Source: Candidatus Agrococcus pullicola
GTDB taxonomy: Bacteria > Actinomycetota > Actinomycetes > Actinomycetales > Microbacteriaceae
NCBI GenBank assembly: GCA_019115685.1
Contig: DXDC01000122.1
Coordinates: 1 to 5,400, forward strand
DNA: 5,400 nt
Direction: 5' to 3'
Shown here: positions 1 to 4,770 of the stretch, piece after piece
How positions within the stretch are numbered: position 1 is the first letter of the stretch
How the letters are laid out: each line of letters begins with the position of its first letter
Program-made: the position numbers and the translations under genes
The notes under the pieces: generated by a model
Told to the model about the DNA's origin: nothing
Seen by the model: the letters and a program-made list of their open reading frames with translations, nothing else
Databases searched by the model: none

Positions 1-527
1 TGGGAACGGTGCGTTCCTACAAGAGCAAGGTCGACGGCTACCTGATCCCCGAGCTCGGCGACACCCCAGTGAGGGCAATCGACGAAGCGCGCATCCGCGT
101 CATGACCGACCGGCTCGACGCGATCCCCTCCCCGCTGAACCCGAAGTCCAAGTTCAACGAGGTCACCCGACCGGTGCTTGTCGTGCTCATGATGATCCTG
201 CGTCAGGCCGCTCGCGACGGAGTCATCCCGGCCGCGCCGCGCATTTCCGTCCCGAAGCAGGAACCCGTTCGACACGACGCGGACCGGGATGAGCTCGACG
301 ACGTGGCGGCACCAGAGCAGGTCGAGGCTCTCTACGAGGCAGTCCCGCAGCCGTGGGCGATCAGATCGAGCGGGTGCGGGCCAGGGCTGGCAGGAACCGC
401 TCGCGGCCATGGCCGTTTACCATCCGCACCGGTCGGCCCTGATCTGCAGAGCGAGCACTGTCTCGACGTTGTCCGACGCCCTCTGCGTCGAGAGCAGAGT
501 CCACGCCGCCGATATCATCGTCTTTGA
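1..527 (+). pseudogene. Truncated tyrosine recombinase (phage-type integrase), N-terminal part
   Basis: The frame is open from the window edge, so the real start lies upstream; GTG at 9 is only the first in-window start codon. The opening, with TVRSYKSKVDGYLIPELGDT and then VRAID, followed by a helical stretch with ILRQAARDGVIPAAP, is the usual SAM-like core-binding domain of actinobacterial tyrosine integrases, which grips the att-site arms. The linker reaches APEQVEALYEAVP, the point where the catalytic domain normally begins. From about position 356 the translation turns into Arg/Gly/Pro-rich sequence with no integrase character and stops at 525-527. None of the catalytic R, H-x-x-R or Y motifs is present in any forward frame. 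The protein is therefore a truncated, non-catalytic remnant, probably cut by a deletion or insertion. Family is well supported; the exact breakpoint is approximate. Confidence 0.8.
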
Positions 528-563
528 AGCGCCGTGAATGAGTGTTCTGACCCATCGAGCCGA
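357..563. other. Unassigned stretch between integrase remnant and membrane-protein gene
   Basis: About 200 bases with no gene I can support. A plus-strand frame ending at TGA 535-537 (last residues HAADIIVFEAP) and the codon-aligned minus-strand frame ending at TAA (from TTA at 418-420) both look moderately protein-like, so this could be the end of a gene displaced by the rearrangement that cut the integrase. No start codon with a ribosome binding site, no terminator hairpin and no recognisable insertion-sequence end was seen. Confidence 0.4.
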
Positions 564-1145
564 TCAGTCGTCGAGCAGGGGGTTGTACTTCATGCTCAGG
601 CTGCGTTCGAGCCCGGCGGCTCCGGCCAGGAAGATGAGCGCCAGGTTCGCCCAGCCCGATAGCGTTAGTGCCGGGACCTCGAACGACGGCAGTCCGATGA
701 GCGGCGTCAGGTTCCCGGCGAGGTTGATCAGCTGGGGAAGCTCGATCCCGAGCACGGCGAGTAGGACGACGAGCGAGATCCAGCCGACGACCCGGCTCGC
801 GGTGGGGTGAGCGTGACCGATCCGCGCCCGCCATGCTTCGGCCGTTCTGTCGGCCGGTGGAAGCTGCACTGTGTCGCCGGCTTCGCCCTGTCGTAGTCGG
901 ACGTACTTCATGCCGGCCTTAGCGACCGCGGCCTCGATCCGTACGCCACCGCCGAGATGGAACGTGGCGCGCCCGCGAGCAGTGTCGACGAGTCGCCCGT
1001 TCCGGTAGAGGCGGATGTGCTCGTCCAGGTCGAGGTAGTGAGCGTCGACGACGTAGGTCGCCCCGTCGTGCTCGGTCACGAAACGGCCCCGGACCAGCCC
1101 CTCCCCGCGCCGCAGCGGCCGCAGGACCTCGGAGTCATCCGCCAT
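564..1145 (-). CDS. Hypothetical two-helix membrane protein, second gene of a TetR operon
   Basis: A 193-residue protein of no family I recognise. Residues 1-110 are soluble and rich in charged residues and short beta-like segments (a pattern such as YVVDAHYLDLDEHIRLYRNG near 31-50). Two hydrophobic segments follow at about 118-140 and 158-178, separated by a Pro/Gly-rich loop, with a short charged tail ending YNPLLDD. This suggests an N-terminal cytoplasmic domain anchored by a C-terminal hairpin. The ATG at 1145 is chosen because GGAGGG (complement of 1151-1156) sits five bases upstream. The gene overlaps the end of the TetR gene by 11 bp, so the two are very likely co-transcribed and translationally coupled. 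Its expression is probably controlled by that regulator. The role is unknown; sensing or envelope functions are only guesses. The reading frame itself is confident, with strong GC bias at third codon positions. Confidence 0.88.
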   Translation of the reverse strand: MADDSEVLRPLRRGEGLVRGRFVTEHDGATYVVDAHYLDLDEHIRLYRNGRLVDTARGRATFHLGGGVRIEAAVAKAGMKYVRLRQGEAGDTVQLPPADRTAEAWRARIGHAHPTASRVVGWISLVVLLAVLGIELPQLINLAGNLTPLIGLPSFEVPALTLSGWANLALIFLAGAAGLERSLSMKYNPLLDD

Positions 1146-1782
1146 GGCCGCCCTCCGTGTCGTCAGTCGTGCTCTTGCCGAGCCCGCAGGCCAGCGCCGC
1201 GTCTAGGACCCGGTGTGCCTCGTCGGCCCCGAGATGGCCGTGCAGGACATCACTCGCGAGCCCGCCGGCCGTCGCAAGCAATCCATCAGAGATCATCTCC
1301 GGGGACGTGATGCCGGCTGCTTCCAGCGCGGAACCGGGCCCGCGTAAGACGAGCGCAACCTGATCGACCAGCAGCATGCGCAGCTCTGTGTGACCCTCCA
1401 GCAGTGCCCGCCCCAACGCCGGCTCGGTGAGCGCCAAAGTCTCAAACATGGTGACCACACGGAGATCTCTGAAGTCCTCGGGACTCCGCGGGATCATCGT
1501 GCGCAGAATCGCCGCGACCACCTCCGCAGGGCTCGGCTCGACTTTCGCGAGCGTCGCCTCCACACGAGAACGCGCCCTATCCTGCACAGCATCGAAGCAG
1601 GCCTGCACCAGCCTGGCGCGGTCGGTGAAGTAGTGCTGGACCCGTCCCGGGGACACGCCCGCGGTAGCGGCGACCCGACGGAACGTCAGCGACTCGACGC
1701 CCCCCTGCTCGACCGCCGTGCCCGCTGCGTCGACTATCGCCTGCCTGACCGCATCGTGATCGCGACCGCGCCCCCGCGCCAC
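1135..1782 (-). CDS. TetR/AcrR-family transcriptional regulator
   Basis: A 215-residue DNA-binding repressor-type protein. The N-terminal TetR helix-turn-helix lies at about residues 13-58, with the diagnostic run VAATAGVSPGRVQHYF followed by a D-R-A-R-L turn; the rest is an all-helical ligand/dimerisation domain of normal length. I choose GTG at 1782 (protein MARGRGRDHD...) because GGGAG lies seven bases upstream and it fits the promoter described below. The frame is open for 45 more codons upstream, but those would run through the promoter and palindromes. The tail (KSTTDDTEGGHGG) overlaps the following membrane-protein gene by 11 bp. The palindrome over its own -10 suggests negative autoregulation. 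The inducer cannot be inferred. TetR family assignment is firm. Confidence 0.92.
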   Translation of the reverse strand: MARGRGRDHDAVRQAIVDAAGTAVEQGGVESLTFRRVAATAGVSPGRVQHYFTDRARLVQACFDAVQDRARSRVEATLAKVEPSPAEVVAAILRTMIPRSPEDFRDLRVVTMFETLALTEPALGRALLEGHTELRMLLVDQVALVLRGPGSALEAAGITSPEMISDGLLATAGGLASDVLHGHLGADEAHRVLDAALACGLGKSTTDDTEGGHGG

Positions 1783-1789
1783 AGCCCAT

Positions 1790-1794
1790 CTCCC
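1790..1794 (-). promoter_or_regulatory. Ribosome binding site deciding the TetR GTG start
   Basis: On the minus strand GGGAG is followed by a seven-base spacer and GTG at 1782. This favours the 215-residue TetR product over the longer open frame and over GTG at 1803, which lacks a comparable site. Confidence 0.6.
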
Positions 1795-1808
1795 ATCTTT
1801 CACCAATA

Positions 1809-1824
1809 CGATACAAGTGTATCG
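1809..1824. promoter_or_regulatory. Putative TetR operator palindrome
   Basis: CGATACA-AG-TGTATCG is a perfect inverted repeat with 7-bp arms and a 2-bp centre, a typical size for TetR-family operators. It covers the -10 hexamer of the promoter of the adjacent TetR gene, so binding should block RNA polymerase. The sequence match is direct; the identity of the binding protein is inferred from position. Confidence 0.65.
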
Positions 1825-1844
1825 AAGTGGATGCGCGGTGTCGA
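1816..1844 (-). promoter_or_regulatory. Putative sigma-A type promoter of the TetR operon
   Basis: On the minus strand TCGACA (complement of 1839-1844; five of six matches to TTGACA) is separated by exactly 17 bases from TACACT (complement of 1816-1821; fits TAnnnT). Transcription would start near 1808-1810 and give a leader of roughly 26 bases before the GTG at 1782, leaving room for the GGGAG site. The -35 sits at the edge of the large inverted repeat and the -10 lies inside the small palindrome. Confidence 0.55.
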
Positions 1845-1888
1845 CCCCGTTACCCTCAAGCAGGCGCATGACGGTAACGGGGTCGACA
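1839..1888. repeat. Large inverted repeat, perfect 16-bp arms, 18-base loop
   Basis: TGTCGACCCCGTTACC (1839-1854) is exactly complementary to GGTAACGGGGTCGACA (1873-1888), with an 18-base loop. The stem is GC-rich but no T-run follows on either strand, so it is not a clear intrinsic terminator, although it lies about 135 bp downstream of the minus-strand acyltransferase remnant and could still stop read-through. It abuts the -35 of the TetR promoter, so a second regulatory site is an alternative. A mobile-element end is a third possibility. Confidence 0.7.
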
Positions 1889-2024
1889 TCAGCACTGTAC
1901 GGTCTTGGCGATTGCACAACCGCGGGAACGGCCGGCCGCCAGGCGCTGTGTCAGCGGTCGGCCACGGACGGCCCTCGCCACCCTGTCGCGAAGGACGCCG
2001 GGCATTGAGGAGCCGCGAAGCCTG

Positions 2025-2248
2025 TCACATGATCTTCTTGACTCCCGGGATCGTGCGCACGGCGGCGGCGAGTAGCCAGCAGGCCGGTACTGCCAGGAGG
2101 AACAGAATGCCGAACTCCGCGATCGCCGGAGCCGTGACGTCCCGGAGTATCAGCGCAAGACCGACCAGGATCGCGGGATGAATGACGTAGACGGTGAACG
2201 CGTTCGCCGACAAGAACTGAAGCACCCTGAGTTTGATGGAGACTCCTG
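2025..2248 (-). pseudogene. Acyltransferase-3 family membrane protein, C-terminal remnant
   Basis: The minus-strand frame ending at 2025 reads like the last ~70 residues of an acyltransferase-3 (OafA/YrhL-like) integral membrane enzyme. These enzymes normally have about 10 membrane helices and over 350 residues, and transfer acyl groups to surface polysaccharides. The recognisable part is FLSANAFTVYVIHPAILV, the penultimate-helix signature, then a last hydrophobic segment (FGILFLLAVPACWLLAAAV) and a basic end (GVKKIM). Homology stops at about residue SIKLRVL, next to the start of an IS3-type fragment on the other strand. ATG at 2273 in the same frame lies within that foreign sequence and is not a genuine start. 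The catalytic N-terminal half is gone, so the remnant is not functional as an acyltransferase. Confidence 0.72.
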
Positions 2249-2341
2249 ATCTTGGAAACGAGCATGGAGTCATGGTGTCGAATCAGGGATCTGGGAAGCC
2301 GACGACGCGTCGGTACTCGTCGGAGGAGAAGGCTGCCGCCA
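2249..2341 (+). mobile_element. IS3-type element fragment: leader and first codons of transposase OrfA
   Basis: From ATG 2272 or GTG 2275 the plus strand reads SNQGSGKPTTRRYSSEEKAA, which matches my memory of the N-terminus of IS3-family OrfA proteins from actinobacteria (a GKP-TRRY-EEKAAA opening before the HTH). The usual continuation (V-R-M-V-R...) is missing: after about 2340 the frame becomes unrelated. GGAG at 2266-2269 could serve as the ribosome binding site. No OrfB, right end or target duplication is visible, so only about 90 bases of the left end survive. The left boundary is set by loss of acyltransferase homology and is uncertain by about 10 bases. Family assignment rests on a short stretch. 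Confidence 0.5.
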
Positions 2342-2402
2342 ACATCGCCAGCACCACCCGCGCACGACGTTCATCAACACCAAGACCAGCAACTCCAGAC
2401 AT
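2283..2402 (-). pseudogene. 5' end of a small minus-strand gene, possibly DprA-like
   Basis: ATG at 2402 has a very strong ribosome binding site (GAGGAGGAG, complement of 2408-2416, five bases upstream). The first residues, MSGVAGLGVDERRARVVLAM then LAA, look like a natural N-terminus and resemble what I recall of short DprA/Smf-like proteins of actinobacterial accessory regions. After residue 23 the frame enters the IS3-type fragment read antisense and stops at 2283-2285, giving a 39-residue product. I read this as a gene cut after ~20 codons at the IS junction. A minus-strand frame ending SLFEEEP overlaps the ATG as TGATG, which might indicate a former upstream partner, but I cannot support it as a gene. 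Translation start is well supported; family identity is weak. Confidence 0.45.
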
Positions 2403-2471
2403 CACGGCTCCTCCTCGAACAGACTTCGCCCAGAAGGTGCGCCAACGCAGCTCGCGAGCCTCGCGCGGCCG

Positions 2472-2557
2472 TCAGGCGTTAGGCACTGGCGAACGTGACA
2501 GCATGCGCCGGTCGCGACGCTCAGCAGTGCGGGCTCGCACCAACAGCACCACGCTCA
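2472..2557 (-). pseudogene. Out-of-frame C-terminal segment of the small membrane protein
   Basis: In the neighbouring frame this stretch encodes 29 residues, starting PVSVVLLVRAR and ending SPVPNA, which complete the preceding membrane protein if one base is restored between 2557 and 2563. It has no start codon with a ribosome binding site of its own. It is listed so that the full original gene (2472-2815) can be recognised. Confidence 0.5.
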
Positions 2558-2815
2558 CCGGCCCATGACCAAGGACTTGAACGCGTTCCAGATACACAGC
2601 AGCACCAGCAGATGGAACCATCCCGTCGCACCATTGTCGATGAGAATCGTCAGGATGTTCGCGACCGCGAGGTACGGGATGGCCAGCATCATCGCAGGGG
2701 CACTCCACTTCAGCCCGCGACGCGTGCCGATCGCGTCCAGCAGCACGTTGGTGGGCATGTACCGGCGCAGGAAGCAGCGGGTGTACACGCTGCCGATCCA
2801 GATCAGGCGGAACAT
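2555..2815 (-). CDS. Small two-helix membrane protein with frameshifted C-terminus
   Basis: An 86-residue reading frame beginning MFRLIWIGSVYTRCFLRRYM, with a basic N-terminal stretch, the family-like block TRRGLKW at 31-37, and two membrane helices at about 38-59 and 66-85. I recall relatives in actinobacteria loosely labelled sulfate permease, a label with no support in this sequence. The frame ends abruptly at LVMGR-stop (2555-2557). One base of shift at that spot continues as PVSVVLLVRARTAERRDRR and runs to TGA at 2472, giving the length and ending (MGPVS-LLVRAR) I expect for the family, about 114 residues. So the gene probably carries a one-base deletion in the GGGCCGG run. Start: ATG 2815; GTG 2821 two codons upstream fits AGGAG slightly better. 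Function unknown. Confidence 0.7.
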   Translation of the reverse strand: MFRLIWIGSVYTRCFLRRYMPTNVLLDAIGTRRGLKWSAPAMMLAIPYLAVANILTILIDNGATGWFHLLVLLCIWNAFKSLVMGR

Positions 2816-2821
2816 GAGCAC

Positions 2822-3002
2822 AGTCCTCTCCTCGTCTCCGGCGACAAGGAATCAAGAAGGACCGCTCCGGCCGAAGCCAACTGGTCGTCCCACCACGTCT
2901 GGCGGTGGGGCACGCACGTAGAGGCCACCTACCCACAAGATACCGCCGTTGACGTTGCGTTGGAAGAGTCCCGGTGCGTGGTGACATGACCCGCTTGGGC
3001 TA
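2822..3002. other. Intergenic stretch between DUF3024 gene and small membrane protein
   Basis: About 180 bases without a supportable gene. It holds the leader of the minus-strand membrane protein, with GAGGAGAGG (complement of 2825-2833) as its ribosome binding site. No convincing -35/-10 pair or terminator stem was found on either strand. Confidence 0.4.
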
Positions 3003-3335
3003 TCACCCCCAGAAGATCGGATCCTGGTGGCTTCCGATGTAGTCGAGCAGTGACTGGACGTTCTTCGTCGGACGCTTGCGGGTGTACTCGTGGAACTTCA
3101 TGTGCCGATCGCGCCAGTAGATGCTCCACTGCCCGGTCTTGACGGTGTAGCGGAGACGGGCGATCGGGAACCGCGTCCAGTCGCCCTGCCCCTCCCACGG
3201 CGGCCTCGTCTCGATGATCGTGACGTGCCGGTCGGCAATCTCGGCTTCTACCCGCACCTGATCCCACAGGTGCTCGGGCACGCGTTTACGGCACCAGCGG
3301 CCGATGCGCAGCAAGTCGGTCTCGGGCATGGGCAT
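3003..3335 (-). CDS. DUF3024 family protein
   Basis: A 110-residue soluble protein with the features of the DUF3024 family: a short helical start (LLRIGRWCRKRVPEHLWDQV), beta strands with VTIIETRPPWE at 38-48, then RFPIARLRYTVKTGQWSIYW at 55-74, a DRHMKFHEY block at 76-84, and the terminal DPIFWG. The R-P-P-W, W-R-P-A-L-R-Y and Y-W-R-D-R patterns are the family signature. No function is established to my knowledge. I choose ATG 3335 (MPMPETDL) because the family starts near this LP-E-D-L motif; the frame is open for 36 more codons, but those overlap the divergent nuclease-like gene. The ribosome binding site is weak. It is transcribed away from its neighbour, the starts being 42 bp apart, and may belong to the same accessory cassette. 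Confidence 0.85.
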   Translation of the reverse strand: MPMPETDLLRIGRWCRKRVPEHLWDQVRVEAEIADRHVTIIETRPPWEGQGDWTRFPIARLRYTVKTGQWSIYWRDRHMKFHEYTRKRPTKNVQSLLDYIGSHQDPIFWG

Positions 3336-3377
3336 GCGTCCATTCTGCTGTTCGAACTCCTCGGTAGCCTCGAAGCT

Positions 3378-3959
3378 GTGGCGGATACCAAGCAGACGAA
3401 GACCTTCGGGGAGCACCACGTAGCGGCGGAGCTGGCCCGACACGGCTGGGCGCCGGCGCTGACTCGTGACGGCTTGGAGCGCACCGACTTCCTCGCCGTG
3501 CTTGCCGACCCCGAGAACCGTCGGATGGTCGAGATTCAGGTGAAGACTGCGCGGGGCTCATCCTGGCGGTCGATCAGCCGGCCGCTCGGATCGAAGTCGC
3601 AGGGGCCGAGCCAGCACGAGCGGGAGTACTGCGTCATGGTGGCTGTGCCGCACGACCTCACCCTGCCACCGCGGAACTTCGTCGTTCCCCGCTCGCACGT
3701 CGCTGCCGCCGCATGGATCGAGCACATGAACTGGCTCACCGAACCAGGGATCGAACCGGGAAAGCGGAACGCACCGGTCGAACGGTCACGGGTGCTGCTT
3801 TCCACGTTCGAGTGCTACGAAGATCGCTGGGACCTGCTGCTGATCGACGAGTCGGAGGTGCCGGTGCTGCTCCCGGAGCGCTACCGGGACTTCGCGCAGG
3901 AGGAGCGCGTTGGGTTGTCTCCGGGGCATGCTTGGCACGCGGTACTGCCGGAGTGGTGA
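3378..3959 (+). CDS. PD-(D/E)XK nuclease-superfamily-like protein
   Basis: A 193-residue soluble protein. Its first 60 residues resemble the core of the PD-(D/E)XK fold: a helix with TFGEHHVAAELARHGWAPAL (Glu12 and Glu18), then an acidic strand ERTDFLAV (Asp37), then MVEIQVKTA (Gln54-x-Lys56, with Glu52). This gives the order E...D...QxK seen in degenerate nuclease members. The rest has blocks such as FVVPRSHVAAAAWIEHMNWL and NAPVERSRVL and a final YEDRWDLLL region, which I recall from uncharacterised actinobacterial proteins. GTG 3378 is chosen because everything before it is antisense to the DUF3024 gene; the ribosome binding site is weak. The next gene starts eight bases after its stop, so the two are likely co-transcribed. 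Nuclease activity is inferred only. Confidence 0.8.
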   Translation: MADTKQTKTFGEHHVAAELARHGWAPALTRDGLERTDFLAVLADPENRRMVEIQVKTARGSSWRSISRPLGSKSQGPSQHEREYCVMVAVPHDLTLPPRNFVVPRSHVAAAAWIEHMNWLTEPGIEPGKRNAPVERSRVLLSTFECYEDRWDLLLIDESEVPVLLPERYRDFAQEERVGLSPGHAWHAVLPEW

Positions 3960-3966
3960 TGCTGCT

Positions 3967-4623
3967 GTGAGTCGCAATTCCGAGCGCCCTGCTCGCAGCA
4001 CGATCAAGCTCAATCCAGCGCAGGTCGTCGTGCTCGAGTGGATACAGAGCGGCTGCCCCGATGGCGTCTATCCGGCGGAGTCGTACACGCACCGGGTCAC
4101 GGCGCGAGCGCTTGCCAGCCGGGGACTGGTGCGCATCAGTGGGCATGGCGCGTCGTGGCGGGCAGACCCGACGGAGCGAGGCCGGGTATGGCCGGAGCCG
4201 ACCGGGGAGGATGAAGCTCCAGCGTCACCTGCTCCAGCACCGCAGCAACCTGGTGCCGCTGTCGTCGAGGACGAGAATGTCGGAGCGACAGTGTGTGCAA
4301 TGCGTCGCGTTCAGCGCACAGGGTCTGGGAAATCACCGAAGAAGCCGCGCACCCGCCAGGTGCAGAAGCAGGAGACGTACATGAGATACAAGGTCGTGGT
4401 GACACGCGTGCAGGTCGCCGAGCGGTGGGTGCGGGCGACTGACGAAGAGGACGCGGCGAAGAAAGTGAAGGAAGAGTTCAGCCGCCCATATGGATACTTC
4501 GGCTCCTGGAAGGACGTTGCATCGGAAGTCGAAGTGGTCGAAGCCGAGCAGACGGCGGTGATCCGACCGAACCTGCTGTCGGAGTCCGGGCCAATGCTGC
4601 TGTCGCTCAAGGACGCGGGCTAG
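3967..4623 (+). CDS. Winged-helix-like protein fused in frame to an excisionase-type protein, ended by TAG
   Basis: From GTG 3967 the frame runs 218 residues. Residues 14-75 (LNPAQVVVLEWIQSGCPDGV, then HRVTARALASRGLVRISG, W-R-A, T-E-R-G) look like a small winged-helix DNA-binding domain of a type common in actinobacterial accessory regions. Residues 76-137 form an acidic Pro/Ala-rich then basic linker (GKSPKKPRTRQVQKQETY). From residue 139 it continues as MRYKVVVTRVQVAERWVRAT, the start of the next described unit, which has its own strong ribosome binding site. The frame ends at TAG 4621-4623. Either the fusion is natural, or a stop that once separated two genes was lost. It lies eight bases behind the nuclease-like gene and probably shares its transcript. 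Product identity beyond DNA binding is unknown. Confidence 0.7.
   Translation: MSRNSERPARSTIKLNPAQVVVLEWIQSGCPDGVYPAESYTHRVTARALASRGLVRISGHGASWRADPTERGRVWPEPTGEDEAPASPAPAPQQPGAAVVEDENVGATVCAMRRVQRTGSGKSPKKPRTRQVQKQETYMRYKVVVTRVQVAERWVRATDEEDAAKKVKEEFSRPYGYFGSWKDVASEVEVVEAEQTAVIRPNLLSESGPMLLSLKDAG
4370..4374 (+). promoter_or_regulatory. Strong ribosome binding site before ATG 4381
   Basis: AGGAG with a six-base spacer precedes ATG 4381 although the upstream frame is open across it. It supports internal initiation, so a separate excisionase-type product may be made in addition to, or instead of, the fusion. Confidence 0.6.
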
Positions 4624-4770
4624 GCGCTGGGGATCCCCTACTCGGCTGTCTACGAGCTCACGAACCGCGGGGATATTGAGCACACGAAGATCGGCAGCCG
4701 GAAGTACATCTCACGCGAATCTCTGATGGCGTTCATCAAGGAGAACACGCACCGGGGGTACTCCGGCTGA
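4381..4770 (+). pseudogene. Excisionase-type HTH protein interrupted by an amber codon
   Basis: ATG 4381 has an ideal site (AGGAG 4370-4374, six-base spacer), so an independent gene probably starts here. Residues 1-70 (MRYKVVVTRVQ, DEEDAAKKVKEEFSRPYGYF, VEVVEAEQT) form a small alpha/beta region. From residue 72, LLSLKDAG then a TAG codon (4621-4623), then ALGIPYSAVYELTNRGDIEH, TKIGSRKYISRESLMAFI and the end ENTHRGYSG form a MerR-like HTH_17/excisionase domain: recognition helix plus the I-G-x-R-K-Y-I-S wing. The TAG falls at the end of the first helix, where relatives usually carry Arg, Lys or Glu. No ATG, GTG or TTG follows in frame to rescue the domain. Without read-through the 80-residue product lacks most of its DNA-binding part. 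With read-through it has 128 encoded residues plus the one inserted at TAG. Confidence 0.7.

Noticed and set aside
361..834. 157-residue minus-strand frame
   Set aside because: It is an Arg/Pro-rich shadow overlapping the two-helix membrane-protein gene in another frame, with no family features.
1783..1917. TetR frame extended upstream to residue MQSPRPYSAD
   Set aside because: The extension runs through the palindromes and the promoter, and a better ribosome binding site exists for GTG 1782.
2240..2271. Inverted hexamers GACTCC and GGAGTC around the IS-type leader
   Set aside because: Six-base arms 20 bases apart are expected by chance in GC-rich DNA; not used as an IS terminal repeat.
2440..2487. 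Possible integron attC-like site (GTTAGGC at one end, CCAAC at the other)
   Set aside because: Only one core box fits GTTRRRY, the span (about 46 bases) is short, and the inner L boxes are not recognisable; it overlaps the frameshifted gene end.
3090..3377. Long 5' extension of the plus-strand nuclease-like frame, starting at ATG 3090
   Set aside because: It is antisense to the well-supported DUF3024 gene and its residues are Pro/Arg-rich without family character; the recognisable protein begins at GTG 3378.
3740..3765. tRNA T-arm-like sequence (minus strand GGTTCGATCCC)
   Set aside because: It lies inside the nuclease-like coding sequence, its stem has a mismatch, and no anticodon or D arm fits at the right distance. 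Treated as coincidence.
4061..4384. Plus-strand 107-codon frame whose stop overlaps ATG 4381 as ATGA
   Set aside because: The overlap looks operon-like, but the translation is an Arg/Ser-rich shadow; the fused frame in the other register reads as genuine protein.
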